A DNA stretch of 64,000 bases from Ignisphaera aggregans DSM 17230 (GTDB lineage: Archaea > Thermoproteota > Thermoprotei_A > Sulfolobales > Ignisphaeraceae). Made by a program: the position numbers and the translations under genes. The notes under the pieces are model-generated. The model had not been told where the DNA came from and ran no database searches. It saw only the letters and a program-made list of their open reading frames with translations. Below, one piece after another: positions 19,163 to 29,516 of the stretch (position 1 is its first letter; every line of letters begins with the position of its first letter). Location: contig CP002098.1 of assembly GCA_000145985.1 (NCBI GenBank), forward strand, positions 1 to 64,000, in the 5' to 3' direction.

Positions 19163-19888
19163 TTATTTGCGATTGTATATGGCATAGACCATTGCATGAT
19201 CTTTATCAAACGGTTCTAAATGGATTATATCAACTATATCAAATCCTCTGCTCTTTAAGGTCTCTATCTCCCTTCTATAGATTTCACTAGGCTCGGCTGT
19301 CACATCAATACTTCTAGCCTTAATAGCTAGGAGAAGCCACCCCTTATCCTTAAGAAACATTTCAGCATTATCTGCAACTATCGCTGCTTGTTCTGGTTGT
19401 GCTACATCAGCATATAGTCCATCTACTTCCTCAACTATCATTCTATATCTCTGAGGCATTCTAGCATCCTCTAATATTGGAATAATATTTGGTCTCTCAT
19501 CAGCTACTACTATAAGTTCTCTCATAACCCTAGGTGCAAATTCTACTGCATATATAGCTCCCTTAAGACCTACTATATCAGAGATATGACTTACTGTTGT
19601 ACCTGATCCTGCTCCAAGATATAGTATCCTTTGACCGGGTACTATAGGTAGTTCCTTAAGTCCTTTTGCTAGTGCTGCTGCCAGCTTACTTCTATATGTA
19701 TTCCACTCCCTATACTCAACATTCTCCCATCTAAATAGATGTTCTCCATATACCTTCTTCCCAGGAACAAGATTTTTTGTTGCTAATCTACTACTACCAT
19801 CATCTAATTCAACTATATATACATTCCTATACTTCTCATGCTCATATACTCTTACCACAGAGAGTGATGACATTAGTTTCACCACCAC
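19163..19888 (-). CDS. flpA: Fibrillarin-like rRNA/tRNA 2'-O-methyltransferase
   Basis: The catalytic subunit of box C/D sRNPs (241 aa). SAM motif LGAGSGTTVSH is at about 79-89, AVEFAPRVMREL at 102-113, and the DVAQPEQA catalytic segment near 163-170. An internal ATG at residue 6 is an alternative start. It lies 33 bases downstream of nop5 on the same strand, so both core proteins are co-expressed. Guide RNAs for this complex lie at 29521 and 41099. Confidence 0.96.
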   Translation of the reverse strand: MVVKLMSSLSVVRVYEHEKYRNVYIVELDDGSSRLATKNLVPGKKVYGEHLFRWENVEYREWNTYRSKLAAALAKGLKELPIVPGQRILYLGAGSGTTVSHISDIVGLKGAIYAVEFAPRVMRELIVVADERPNIIPILEDARMPQRYRMIVEEVDGLYADVAQPEQAAIVADNAEMFLKDKGWLLLAIKARSIDVTAEPSEIYRREIETLKSRGFDIVDIIHLEPFDKDHAMVYAIYNRK

Positions 19889-19921
19889 TCATATAGTTTT
19901 AGAATCTAATAAACTTTTTAA

Positions 19922-21157
19922 TCACTCTTTACCTCTATGCCTTTTAGCCTCTCTCCTTGAAGGTTTTGCCTCTTTAACCTCCCTCTTAGGAGGTTTTGGA
20001 TAGAGTTTCTTTATCTCTTCTATCCTTTCAATAAGCTTACTTCTTAGCTCATCACCTACATATCTACCTGTAAAGAAGTCTATTCTCGCTGCAATAGACA
20101 ATTTTGTAGCTAATGCCCTAGCTATTTTACCTCTCTGCCACTTAGGAGCTTTTCTAATCTCTGGATATTGGAATATAACACCATGTTTTGGAGGTTTTCC
20201 TCCTGTTCTTAGAGCTCTAAATAGTGCTTTTTCAGCTCCAAGAACTTGCACAGTACTTGCTGGTAATTTAGCTAATTCCTCTAGACTTCCAGCAAGGCTC
20301 AAAAGTCTTGCACCAAGCAATGGTCCTACTAAAGCAGTAACATTTGGTGCAACCTCCTTCATTACCTGTGCTATATAATCTGTAAGTTTTTGTCTAAGAT
20401 CATATAGCTCAAGCCATATATTAGCAACAGTCTGAATTATATTCATATCCATCTCTGAAAGATCAGCACCAATACTCTTTTTAGCTACTTCAGATATGCG
20501 TTTTGCTCTACCCTCAGATATCCCTATCTTCACCAAGCTATCTGGCACCATATTATCTCTAAAACCTAATGATGCTACAATCTTTATATATTCCTCATGT
20601 TCTTTTGATATATCATCCAACTCTGGGAAGTGAATACTATACCACTCCCTTAACCTTGTTGCAAAAAGATTTAATGTCTTATCTATATCATCTATAGCTC
20701 TTATAGCCTGAATTGCTAATAAATCACGTTTTTGAGCATATCTCCTTAGCTTTCTCCTTGTTAGTTCTATGGAAACTGTATGTAGATATTCCCTAAACTC
20801 ATCCTCATCCTTAAATAGACCTAGCTCTACAGATATCTTTGGCAACAATCTTCTAAACTCCAATATCTGTTTCGGAGCTACAGCAACCTCTACAGCAACA
20901 CCCCTTTGGGTTAACTCCCGTGCAAGTGATGAATCTTCTATAACTAGTGTAGTACTAGATAGATCTACTTTACTCTTTAGCGTTTCTACCAACTGATTCA
21001 ACACACTATTTACTTTTCCCTCGGAAAGCTGTAAGAGTTCCTCAACAGTCTTACCTATATCTTTAGGATACAGTACACTCTCTACAATTTTTCCATTCTC
21101 ATCCAACGCAAATGCTCCTATCACTGTATCAGCTATGAATATCTTTTTATTCATCAC
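19922..21157 (-). CDS. nop5: Nop5 (Nop56/58) box C/D RNP scaffold
   Basis: Binds fibrillarin, dimerises through a coiled coil and recognises the L7Ae-RNA complex. The 411-aa protein has the fibrillarin-binding N-terminal domain, a helical coiled-coil middle (about 150-260) and the Nop domain with ALVGPLLGARLLSLAGSLEEL and GKPPKHGVIFQYP (about 280-345). It ends in a highly basic Lys/Arg tail. It is the first gene of the nop5-flpA operon. Confidence 0.96.
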   Translation of the reverse strand: MMNKKIFIADTVIGAFALDENGKIVESVLYPKDIGKTVEELLQLSEGKVNSVLNQLVETLKSKVDLSSTTLVIEDSSLARELTQRGVAVEVAVAPKQILEFRRLLPKISVELGLFKDEDEFREYLHTVSIELTRRKLRRYAQKRDLLAIQAIRAIDDIDKTLNLFATRLREWYSIHFPELDDISKEHEEYIKIVASLGFRDNMVPDSLVKIGISEGRAKRISEVAKKSIGADLSEMDMNIIQTVANIWLELYDLRQKLTDYIAQVMKEVAPNVTALVGPLLGARLLSLAGSLEELAKLPASTVQVLGAEKALFRALRTGGKPPKHGVIFQYPEIRKAPKWQRGKIARALATKLSIAARIDFFTGRYVGDELRSKLIERIEEIKKLYPKPPKREVKEAKPSRREAKRHRGKE

Positions 21158-21315
21158 TTTTGCACCAGATTCTCAATAGTGAAAACAAATATATAAGTTC
21201 TAATCTAGCATAACAGGACATTAACTTCAACTTCAATATGATGATCAGAATAATAAGAGATAAAGGTTTAAAAGGGGGCATAAAATAATAGTTAGCACTA
21301 GTAAGGGGTCTTATT

Positions 21316-21519
21316 ATGCCATCCCACGGCTCATTAACAAAAGCAGGAAAAGTAAGAAGCCAAACACCTAAAATTTCACCTAGACCTAAAAGGAATCTTG
21401 TACCACGTATAAGGAATAGAAGAGAGTATTGGATAAGGCAGAGAAAAGCTCAAGGTCTACCTGTACCTACAGTAGTTCCACCATCGTCTGTTCCCAGAAA
21501 GAGCAAAGCTACAGCATAG
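21316..21519 (+). CDS. rps30e: Ribosomal protein S30e
   Basis: The 67-aa small basic ribosomal protein, beginning [20 protein letters not shown] and containing [10 protein letters not shown]. Unlike many eukaryotic forms it has no ubiquitin-like fusion. ATG at 21316 follows a TTATT leader. It is divergent from nop5. Confidence 0.93.
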   Translation: MPSHGSLTKAGKVRSQTPKISPRPKRNLVPRIRNRREYWIRQRKAQGLPVPTVVPPSSVPRKSKATA

Positions 21520-21911
21520 TCAATACAATAACAGAATGATGAACAGTAATAGAATTATCTACAAGAGATAATAAATATCCTTTAATCCCTCGCAAAATAA
21601 TCTATATCCTCATAAAGATCTAAATCCCTTTGGCTAAATCTCATTATGCTATGATTTTAACTTATGACATTCTTCTAACAAGATGTCTAGAGTTCATTAC
21701 TATAAATCTCTATATATATAACGACCCTGATAAGAGCTATCCATAATCTATATCCTTAGTACAAGGAAAAGATAAGGAGCTAGTATATCTATACTTCTAC
21801 TGCATAGCTAAGAAGAATTAATATTGAATTAATCTATGAAACATCAATGAGATCATTATGTGAGAAACAGTTAAAACTAGAATAAATCTCTCTTTACCTA
21901 GGTTACTTTAG
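21520..21911. other. Intergenic region between S30e and gatE
   Basis: About 390 AT-rich bases. I see no coding frame, no paired box C/D motifs and no GC island; only the promoter of gatE is expected here. Confidence 0.5.
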
Positions 21912-23861
21912 GTGTATAAATTGATTAGCGCTATAACTGTGCCAAAGAATTTTGACTATGAAGCTATAAAGCTTAGAGTTGGTTTAGAAATTCATCAGCA
22001 ACTCGATACTTCTTCTAAGCTTTTTTGTAACTGTACCCCATCTATCGTAGATGATGCCATTCTAAATAAATCAATACATATTAAGAGATTCCTTAGAGCT
22101 ACAAGAAGTGAACTCGGTGAAATAGATACAGCTGCAGCATTTGAGACTCAGAGACAGAGAATATTTGATTATATAGCTCCTTCAACAGCTTCATGTCTTG
22201 TTGAATTAGATGAAGAGCCCCCTCATCCACTAAATAGAGAAGCTTTAGCTATAGCTATTGCTGTAGCCATGGCATTGAATTCTATGATTGTTAATGAAGT
22301 ACATGTTATGAGGAAAATTGTTGTAGATGGTTCTAATACCACTGGTTTTCAGCGTACTGCTATTATAGCTCTAGGGGGTCGGATTAGTGATGAAGAAGGA
22401 GATGTAGGTATTCAGACCATAGCTTTAGAGGAAGATGCTGCTAGAAAGATTAGTGAAGATAGTATGAGTGTTACATATAGTTTAGATAGACTTGGCATCC
22501 CTCTAATAGAGATTTCAACTGCTCCAGATATAAGGTCTCCTTACCATGCAAAAAGAATTGCTGAGAAGATAGGGCTTATGCTTAGATTTACAGGGAAGGC
22601 TAAACGTGGTATTGGAACTATACGCCAAGATTTAAATATATCAATAGCTGGTGCACCAAAGATAGAGGTTAAGGGTGTTCAAAAACTTGAGCTTATACCT
22701 AAAGTAATTGAGGAAGAGGTGAGGAGGCTTGTTGGATTATTGATGATAAGAGATGAGCTGGTTAGGAGAGGGGCTAGTAGAGAGGAGGTTCTAAATCAAA
22801 AATATGTTGATGTTACAGATATTCTAAAGGATAGCAACAGTAAATTTATTAGAGATGCTATAAACCGTGGTGGTAAGGCATATGCAGTTAAACTTCCAAA
22901 ATTTAGTGGAATTTTAGGAGTAGAGCTTCAAACTAATCGTAGATTTGGAACAGAACTTGCTGACTATGCTCGTCAATGGGCTAATGTTAAAGGGTTGATA
23001 CATAGTGATGAACTGCCTGGATATGGTATTGACGAAAGCATTGTTATGGAACTTAAAAAGTATCTTGAGATAGGGCCATTGGATGCCTTTGTAATTATTG
23101 TTGATGAGCCGAAGAAGGTATTTAGAGCTCTAGAGGTGGTTAAGCAACGTGCTGCTGAAGCTATTATTGGTATTCCTAAGGAGACTAGGGGTGCTAACGA
23201 TGATGGTAGTACTAGATATCTAAGACCTCAGCCTGGAGCAGCTAGAATGTATCCAGAAACAGATGTTCCTCCTATAAGAATAGATGAGGAGATTTTAATG
23301 GAGGCTAAGAAGTATATTCCTCCTACTGTTGAAGAAAAACTCGAGCAATTAACGAAGGTCTATGGCCTTAGCCAGGAGCTTGCAAGACAATTAATCCATA
23401 GTGAGTATCTAACACTATTTGAGAATGTTGTAAAAATCTATAGAATTGAGCCAAAAACCATTGCAACAGTTCTTACTGTTATAATGGGGGAGCTTAGGGG
23501 TGAGGGAATAAATGTTGATATGATTAGCGATGAAAAACTGTATATATTGTTTAAATTGATTGAAGATTATCAGTTGGGTAAGGATAGCATTAAGAATGCT
23601 ATAGTTGTACTAGTGCAGAATCCTATGATAACATATGAAGATCTTGTAAATATAATTCTAAGTAGGAGGATCAGCATTGATGAAGTAAGACAAATAGTTA
23701 GAAATATTGTTGTAAACAATATTGATGAGGTTAGAAAGAGAGGTTCAAAGGCATTTCAATACATAATGGGTAAGGTAATGAGTGAACTTAGGGGCAAAGT
23801 AGATGGTAGACAGGTTGCCTCAATAGTTAAGGAGGAACTGGATAGAGTTTTATCCAGTTGA
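21912..23861 (+). CDS. gatE: Glu-tRNA(Gln) amidotransferase subunit E
   Basis: The tRNA-binding and kinase subunit of archaeal GatDE, which converts Glu-tRNA(Gln) to Gln-tRNA(Gln). The 649-aa protein has the GatB/E cradle motif RVGLEIHQQLDT (about 23-34), GTIRQDLNISI, the PMYPETDVPPI-like MYPETDVPPIRID segment, and the C-terminal YqeY-like helical tail. The insertion around 290-400 is the GatE-specific AspRS-like domain. Start is GTG at 21912. GatD is not in the window. Confidence 0.95.
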   Translation: MYKLISAITVPKNFDYEAIKLRVGLEIHQQLDTSSKLFCNCTPSIVDDAILNKSIHIKRFLRATRSELGEIDTAAAFETQRQRIFDYIAPSTASCLVELDEEPPHPLNREALAIAIAVAMALNSMIVNEVHVMRKIVVDGSNTTGFQRTAIIALGGRISDEEGDVGIQTIALEEDAARKISEDSMSVTYSLDRLGIPLIEISTAPDIRSPYHAKRIAEKIGLMLRFTGKAKRGIGTIRQDLNISIAGAPKIEVKGVQKLELIPKVIEEEVRRLVGLLMIRDELVRRGASREEVLNQKYVDVTDILKDSNSKFIRDAINRGGKAYAVKLPKFSGILGVELQTNRRFGTELADYARQWANVKGLIHSDELPGYGIDESIVMELKKYLEIGPLDAFVIIVDEPKKVFRALEVVKQRAAEAIIGIPKETRGANDDGSTRYLRPQPGAARMYPETDVPPIRIDEEILMEAKKYIPPTVEEKLEQLTKVYGLSQELARQLIHSEYLTLFENVVKIYRIEPKTIATVLTVIMGELRGEGINVDMISDEKLYILFKLIEDYQLGKDSIKNAIVVLVQNPMITYEDLVNIILSRRISIDEVRQIVRNIVVNNIDEVRKRGSKAFQYIMGKVMSELRGKVDGRQVASIVKEELDRVLSS

Positions 23862-23869
23862 TTAGATCT

Positions 23870-24490
23870 ATGAGTACTCTAAAAATTAATGATAAACCGT
23901 ATATTGTTAATCCATTGATATGGAGTAGAAGACGTGAGGAAGCTTATAGAAGATTTGTTGAGGATATAGAGATTGGATATGTAGATAGAGATATTATTGA
24001 TTTTATCGAGTTAATATTTAGGAAGAAAACTGTTTTTAGTACAAGTTCATGTAGTGGAAGGATAACGATTGTCGATGCTATGTTTCCTTGGCTTAGAGAT
24101 GAAGCTTTTATAGTATTTAAGAAACATGAACCCATCAGTAGTATAGAAATAATGGAATTTATAACTAGGAATACTCCAACATATAGATTTTGGCTTATTG
24201 TAAGTGGACCTATAATACATCTAAATGCATTAACCTTAGAGTCTGCAATAAGGATACTATCCATAGCAAGAGAATCTGGATTTAAACACAGTGGGATTAT
24301 TTCTATTAGTGAAAATGGTATTATTATTGAGATAATTAGTGGTGTATGGACATCATTTCTCTTAGTTGATAGATCAACACCTATTGTTACAGATATACAG
24401 AGAATTGTAGATATAGCTAATGATATTCTTAGAGAAGGAAAAGCTAGACTACAAAAACTCTTTAATGCTTTTAAGGAACTTGATATATAA
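23870..24490 (+). CDS. taw3: tRNA wybutosine-pathway methyltransferase Taw3
   Basis: Methylates the wyosine intermediate at position 37 of tRNA-Phe (the tRNA-Phe gene is at 62087). From the ATG at 23870 the protein is 206 aa; a TTG at 23858 overlapping the gatE stop is possible. The family hallmark FSTSSCSGRITIVD is near residue 50, and a GVWTSFLL segment lies near 165. Confidence 0.85.
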   Translation: MSTLKINDKPYIVNPLIWSRRREEAYRRFVEDIEIGYVDRDIIDFIELIFRKKTVFSTSSCSGRITIVDAMFPWLRDEAFIVFKKHEPISSIEIMEFITRNTPTYRFWLIVSGPIIHLNALTLESAIRILSIARESGFKHSGIISISENGIIIEIISGVWTSFLLVDRSTPIVTDIQRIVDIANDILREGKARLQKLFNAFKELDI

Positions 24491-24508
24491 CAAGTATCTT
24501 ATGTATAG

Positions 24509-25687
24509 ATGGTGAACACAATGAGTTTTAATATATGGGATAAATTAAAACCATTAACACCAGGCCAAGAGGAAATGGTAAATGCTCTTAGAGACTCTGC
24601 ATTAGAGGTTCTAGGATTTTTTGGACCTACGGGTACGGGTAAGTCTCTATTCAGTTTATCCTATGGAATACAGAGTGTAGTAAATGGAGAGTATAGTAGA
24701 TTTATAGTCGTTAGACCTGTAATTGATGTTGTAACAGGTGAGGAGATAACTATTACAAAGTCTCGTGAGGGCTTTATAGAGACTGTTAAGAGCTATGTCC
24801 AGGATCTGATAGGAGGGCTAGTGGAGTGGAGCACTATTGAAAATCTAATCAATAGTGGTAAAATTGTTTTTGCAGATCCTAGATATCTCAGGGGTAGAAC
24901 ATTTGATAACTCTATTGTCTTTCTAGACGATATACAGCTAATGAAGCCTGAGAGTATTATAGAGGCTATAGTGAGAGTAGGTAGGAATAGTAGACTTATA
25001 GTAGCTGGAGATCCTGTATTTCAAGCATTAAAGGAGGTTAGCTCAGATCCTGCAGCTCTAATTAGAGAGGTTCTGCTAAGTGAAGAAAAATCAAGAGTTG
25101 TTGATCTGGGGATAAAGGATATTGTGAGAGAGGGAGCTAAACGTGGTTTAAGATTTCTATTAGAGTATAAGCTTCGCTCACGTACTCTATCTGAAGAGGA
25201 GAAAAAGATATTTGATGTAGTTAAGAGTAAAGCACCAGATGCAGATATAGTTACAATACTAGATATAGCACCGATAAAACAGAGCTATGAAATTTCATCA
25301 GAACATGTACCAGATGCTCTAATAGTTGTAAAACAAGGCCATCTGGGTAGACTTGTAGGGAAGGGAGGTGAAAGAATAAATGCTGCTGAAAAAGAGCTAA
25401 ACAAGAAGCTTCGTGGAAGTGAACTTAATCTTGATTTTAAAGATATGGTTAGAGCTATACATCCAACTTCATGGGTATGGAAACATGTTGAAGAAGTAGA
25501 TTTTGCTGGGCCAAATCTCCAGATAAAGGTATATGAAGATGTTATAGGTGCTATTGTGGGGCAGAGAGGATCATATGTAAGATTCCTCGATGCAGTATTT
25601 CGAAAACTACTTGGTGTTGGAGTAAGAGTTGTAGCTATTGAGAGACCTAAGCCTGAGAGGAAGAAGAAGGAGAAACAGGGACAATAA
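24509..25687 (+). CDS. PhoH-like ATPase with KH domains
   Basis: The 392-aa protein joins a PhoH-type P-loop ATPase (Walker A GPTGTGKS at 39-46; Walker B VFLDDIQLM near 140) to a C-terminal RNA-binding region with two GxxG KH-like loops (LVGKGGERI and IVGQRGSYV). The tail is Lys/Glu-rich. PhoH proteins are linked to RNA decay in bacteria; here the KH domains make RNA the likely substrate. It lacks the N-terminal PIN domain of Sulfolobus PINA. Confidence 0.8.
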   Translation: MVNTMSFNIWDKLKPLTPGQEEMVNALRDSALEVLGFFGPTGTGKSLFSLSYGIQSVVNGEYSRFIVVRPVIDVVTGEEITITKSREGFIETVKSYVQDLIGGLVEWSTIENLINSGKIVFADPRYLRGRTFDNSIVFLDDIQLMKPESIIEAIVRVGRNSRLIVAGDPVFQALKEVSSDPAALIREVLLSEEKSRVVDLGIKDIVREGAKRGLRFLLEYKLRSRTLSEEEKKIFDVVKSKAPDADIVTILDIAPIKQSYEISSEHVPDALIVVKQGHLGRLVGKGGERINAAEKELNKKLRGSELNLDFKDMVRAIHPTSWVWKHVEEVDFAGPNLQIKVYEDVIGAIVGQRGSYVRFLDAVFRKLLGVGVRVVAIERPKPERKKKEKQGQ

Positions 25688-25780
25688 CATTATTTTGATC
25701 TAGATATCTTAAGGGATTATATCATTGTGTAATACCAATAGTGGTGTTTTTATTCATGGTAATACAGATGGTGTTTTAGA

Positions 25781-26872
25781 ATGAGAATATTGATTGAGAA
25801 TACAGGTATCGCTCTTGTAGATAAGAATCTGAGGTTTATAGATAAAGGATATATATTAATTGATAAGGGTAGGGTAATAGAGTTTGGTGAGGGGGTGCCT
25901 TCTCCAGAGCTAGAGTTTGCAGATTATGTTATTGATGGTAGATTTCTGGTTGCAATGCCAGGATTTTCTCTAGGTGTTGGAAGTATTATTGAGTATTTAT
26001 TTGAATTTATAGGAAGGAGATATGACTACAAAGATTTTTTCTCAATTCTATCGAGTGGCGATCTTGAAACATTGCTAGAGGTAGTATTATCATCATTAAC
26101 ACTAAATGGTGTAACATCGATAACATCAATGGTGGGTGGAATAGGTCTTGATGTATATTCAACTCTTTTTGCAGCTATATGTGACACATGGATACGAACG
26201 AGGATAGTGATTCCAGCAGATAATATTGATCATATTCAGCTAGAGGAGATTTATAAGAGGATTTCTAAAAGCTGCAGAGAGTCTGATGCAATAAGTCTTG
26301 GAATGGTATCACTAGGTCTCTACATTAGTAGGAATGTTAAGAAAGAGGTTCTAGATACTGCATTCGCTTTAAATATTCCTATCTATGTAGAAGATATAGA
26401 TATGACAATATCTGGAGCTATACATATAAATCCTGCTAAGAGACTTGGGGATAGAATTGTTATTGTAGATAGATTTGAGTTATGGAGACCGGGATACGGA
26501 TTATGTACATATAGTCCAGAGTTTCTAAACCCCAGAACCTTTATTAATATGCTGAAATTTGTTCTTGGACTTTCATATGAGATCCCATTGATAATCTCTC
26601 ACTATAATCCCTATAACTTATTCAATGGGGTAGACTATATAGATAGAGGGGTAGTAGCAGATATAGTTCTACTCAGCTTTAGAGAACCTCCAACAGGTCC
26701 TATGATAATTGATAAAAATAGTTTTGATAAGAGTATCTCTAAAGCTAATTATATAGTTGAAACTGCTATTATTGGTGGGGAGATAACTGTTGATCAAGGA
26801 CTTCATCTAATGGTTGGTGAAAAAAGTGTTAGAAGAGCTAGAAATATAATAAGTTCTATTAAGAGTTCCTAA
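25781..26872 (+). CDS. Amidohydrolase-like protein lacking the metal motif
   Basis: The 363-aa protein has the amidohydrolase composite domain: N-terminal strands with GYILIDKGRVIEFGEG (28-43), a MPGF turn (60-63), and the C-terminal GVVADIVLL segment that normally reads ADLVLLD. Where catalytic members have HxH after MPGF, this one reads MPGFSLGVGS, and no later metal-binding His/Asp pattern is clear. It is likely a catalytically dead or repurposed homologue. Function unknown. Confidence 0.6.
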   Translation: MRILIENTGIALVDKNLRFIDKGYILIDKGRVIEFGEGVPSPELEFADYVIDGRFLVAMPGFSLGVGSIIEYLFEFIGRRYDYKDFFSILSSGDLETLLEVVLSSLTLNGVTSITSMVGGIGLDVYSTLFAAICDTWIRTRIVIPADNIDHIQLEEIYKRISKSCRESDAISLGMVSLGLYISRNVKKEVLDTAFALNIPIYVEDIDMTISGAIHINPAKRLGDRIVIVDRFELWRPGYGLCTYSPEFLNPRTFINMLKFVLGLSYEIPLIISHYNPYNLFNGVDYIDRGVVADIVLLSFREPPTGPMIIDKNSFDKSISKANYIVETAIIGGEITVDQGLHLMVGEKSVRRARNIISSIKSS

Positions 26873-26946
26873 AATATGTAATTACTTTATATGCTATAGA
26901 ATTATAATACTGTTGTTAGATAGGATTAATTGTATAGGGATATAAT

Positions 26947-27408
26947 TTGGAATTAGAACAGTGTAAAGATCATTTCTTGTGTATAGATAGCAATTGTTTC
27001 AATAGATTTATCAATACACTTATAGATATATATAAGCAGAATCTCTATGAGTATAACAATATTGTTAAGAAATATGGCTACTACCTAAAGCCTATCCATA
27101 TTGTAACAAAGAGGAGAGGTCTTAACACTAAGACTTATGTCTATTATGGAAGATATTGGTATAAGTTATATAGCAATGGATCTAGGATTAAATGGATATA
27201 TATTGGACTTACAAAGCCATTGAAGGAGCTACCCGATCCACCAATAAATCCTCTGACCTTCATAACTATTTCCTTAGACCAAGATTTAAGAACATGTATA
27301 TGTATAGATGAGAAACATAGAAATGTCCTTAGAACCTTAATTAGTAGCACTATTAATGGTGAAGATAACTGTATCAATAGGGTAGCGAAACTTTTGCTAT
27401 ACTCTTAG
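26947..27408 (+). CDS. Conserved-looking hypothetical protein
   Basis: A 153-aa protein starting with TTG at 26947. It has an aromatic-basic centre (YYGRYWYKLYSNGSRIKWIYIG, written here in part) and five to six cysteines mostly near both ends, including CKDHFLCIDSNC and CICIDE. No family recognised. It lies between the amidohydrolase-like gene and priL on the same strand, and codon use matches the neighbours. Confidence 0.55.
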   Translation: MELEQCKDHFLCIDSNCFNRFINTLIDIYKQNLYEYNNIVKKYGYYLKPIHIVTKRRGLNTKTYVYYGRYWYKLYSNGSRIKWIYIGLTKPLKELPDPPINPLTFITISLDQDLRTCICIDEKHRNVLRTLISSTINGEDNCINRVAKLLLYS

Positions 27409-27472
27409 CAATTTTACTAGACTTACCATTTATTATTCTTGAGCTCCTATATATGTTTATGGTAAAGATGAA

Positions 27473-28669
27473 ATGGAGAGGATATTAGCAAGATTATTAT
27501 CTGTAGATAGCTGTATGAATACTTTGAATAATATTCTTTCAGATTATATAGAGGAGATCACTAAATTCAATAACTTTTGCAGCTCTTCTACTGATTTATG
27601 TGAACATGTATTGTCTATGATTATAGGTACTGAGAACCAGGATCGTGAGCCTATAGAGGAGATGATAAGATATGGTTTTCTAGATTCTTTAGCACTAGTG
27701 GGAATAGTTTATTCTATAGCAATGGGTGATCCATATATTAATAGATTTTCACAGAGAATTTCTAGGATATATAGAGAGTATGTCTTTGAAAACTATATTG
27801 ATAGTCAGATTACTAGAATATTTAATCTGCTTGGCATAAGATTGGAGTTTTCAGAGGAGTGTTTTAAGAATATACCTATACTGATAACTAGAAAGAATGA
27901 AATTATAAAGACATGTTACAGCTATAGACTGCCCATTATCGACTATATAAGATGTGCCAAGACTCTACTTAGTGAAGTGCCGTGGAGATTGATATCACTA
28001 CATATTGATAGAGGTTTTGTATATATTGATAATAGGAAGCGGGTTGTAAGATTATTGGAGGAGTATTTAAAGAATTTTCTATCTGATAGAATAAGAGTTT
28101 TAAGGAATTTATGTCTAGAAGATGGCTTAGGTGAGAAGGATATCATCAATATCTTTTCCAATACAATACTATCTGAAATTCTTCTAAAGATAGTGAACTC
28201 TATAAGAGAAACCAATAAAGTATCTTTAGATGTTTCGAGAATAGATGGAAAAGACATTGGTGTACCTAGAACAGATCTTTCATCAGTTTTAGGAAATATT
28301 AAGAGTGTTGATGAACTTGTTAATGTTTCTAAAGAGATTTTTCCGCCATGTATAAACAGTCTTCTGGAGAGTCTTCTTAGGGGGGAGAATCTTTCTCATC
28401 ATCAGAGATTTGCATTAGCTACATTCCTCATCAATATTGGTTTAGATATAGAGGTAATTCTTCAGCTATTTAGATATAGTCCTGATTTTAATGAGAAGAT
28501 TGCGAGATACCAGATCGAGCATTTAGCTGGTTTAAGAGGTTCTAAGAGAAAATATCTAACTTATAACTGTGGAACTATGAGGGTACTAGGTATGTGTAGA
28601 GCTGAATGTGGTATTAAGAATCCTCTGCAATATCCATATAGAGTTGCAAAAAGGGGTAGAAAGCAATAG
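27473..28669 (+). CDS. priL: DNA primase large subunit PriL
   Basis: The regulatory Fe-S subunit of the archaeal/eukaryotic primase (398 aa). The C-terminal domain has HHQRFALATFLINIG and four candidate cluster cysteines: one in PPCINSLL, then YNCGTM, GMC and AEC. It converges with the PCNA gene eight bases away. PriS is not present here. Confidence 0.92.
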   Translation: MERILARLLSVDSCMNTLNNILSDYIEEITKFNNFCSSSTDLCEHVLSMIIGTENQDREPIEEMIRYGFLDSLALVGIVYSIAMGDPYINRFSQRISRIYREYVFENYIDSQITRIFNLLGIRLEFSEECFKNIPILITRKNEIIKTCYSYRLPIIDYIRCAKTLLSEVPWRLISLHIDRGFVYIDNRKRVVRLLEEYLKNFLSDRIRVLRNLCLEDGLGEKDIINIFSNTILSEILLKIVNSIRETNKVSLDVSRIDGKDIGVPRTDLSSVLGNIKSVDELVNVSKEIFPPCINSLLESLLRGENLSHHQRFALATFLINIGLDIEVILQLFRYSPDFNEKIARYQIEHLAGLRGSKRKYLTYNCGTMRVLGMCRAECGIKNPLQYPYRVAKRGRKQ

Positions 28670-28676
28670 ATTATAG

Positions 28677-29438
28677 CTATATCTTAGAAGCTAGATAGTA
28701 CTCTGCTTTTCCTCCAGAGAATTCCACTGATAAGTATAGTGGAGCATTAGATCCATATTTTAGTTCAGCTATATTTGATAGCCTTAAGATATCAAGTATT
28801 TTCGCAAGATATTCACTATCATATGCTGCAGTTACCTCTGCCTTTATAGAGAGACTCACTATATTGCCTGCAGATGTTGTTAGTCTATACTGGCTTCTCT
28901 TATTATCATAGTCAAAAAGTGTTATCATATCTTGTTTTGCTGATATTCCTATAGTACTACATATCGATGATAGTTCGCTAAGAGCTGTTCTAAATGGTGA
29001 TGATAAGACTGTTGCCTCTACATCAAATTCTGGAGATAGTTCTGGTACTTCCTCACTTATAACCTCTATATTCTTAAACTTATATCTCCTTATAGTTGTT
29101 CCCTCAATTACTATCTCAACAAATTCCTCATTTGCACCTATCACTATTCTATCACTCTTCTTAAGATTCTTCAATATCTTCACCAAATTACTTACAGCAA
29201 GACCTATTCTTATCTCGCTATCAACCTTAAAGTCTTGGAATGCCTCTGGAGGTAGTCTAACCATAAGCATAGATACACGTGCAGGATCTAGAGCCTTTAC
29301 CTCTATACCACTCTGAGTAACATTTATCAACGTTTCATCAACTATTTCTGCAACTGTATTTAATATTGATGTAAAGTCTTTTGCACTTGGATATGAAAAT
29401 AGAACCTTAGGTTCTATCGTAAGACTTGTCATACTCAT
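28677..29438 (-). CDS. pcn: DNA sliding clamp PCNA
   Basis: The 253-aa processivity clamp with two similar domains. Landmarks are the DLARVSMLMVRLP-type KALDPARVSMLMVRLPPEAF stretch (about 48-67) and the C-terminal YLAKILDILRLSN, LSVEFSGGKAEYYLASKI. Crenarchaea usually have several PCNA paralogues forming heterotrimers; this window has only one. Confidence 0.95.
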   Translation of the reverse strand: MSMTSLTIEPKVLFSYPSAKDFTSILNTVAEIVDETLINVTQSGIEVKALDPARVSMLMVRLPPEAFQDFKVDSEIRIGLAVSNLVKILKNLKKSDRIVIGANEEFVEIVIEGTTIRRYKFKNIEVISEEVPELSPEFDVEATVLSSPFRTALSELSSICSTIGISAKQDMITLFDYDNKRSQYRLTTSAGNIVSLSIKAEVTAAYDSEYLAKILDILRLSNIAELKYGSNAPLYLSVEFSGGKAEYYLASKI

Positions 29439-29516
29439 TTTCTCAGCCTAAGTATAGCTTATATCTAATCAAATTTTTAAATACTAAAATTCCTTAGAAG
29501 TACTAGATGAGCTATC

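Noticed and set aside
19024-19209. Minus-strand frame of 61 codons
   Set aside because: It overlaps the HTH and fibrillarin genes at both ends and looks random.
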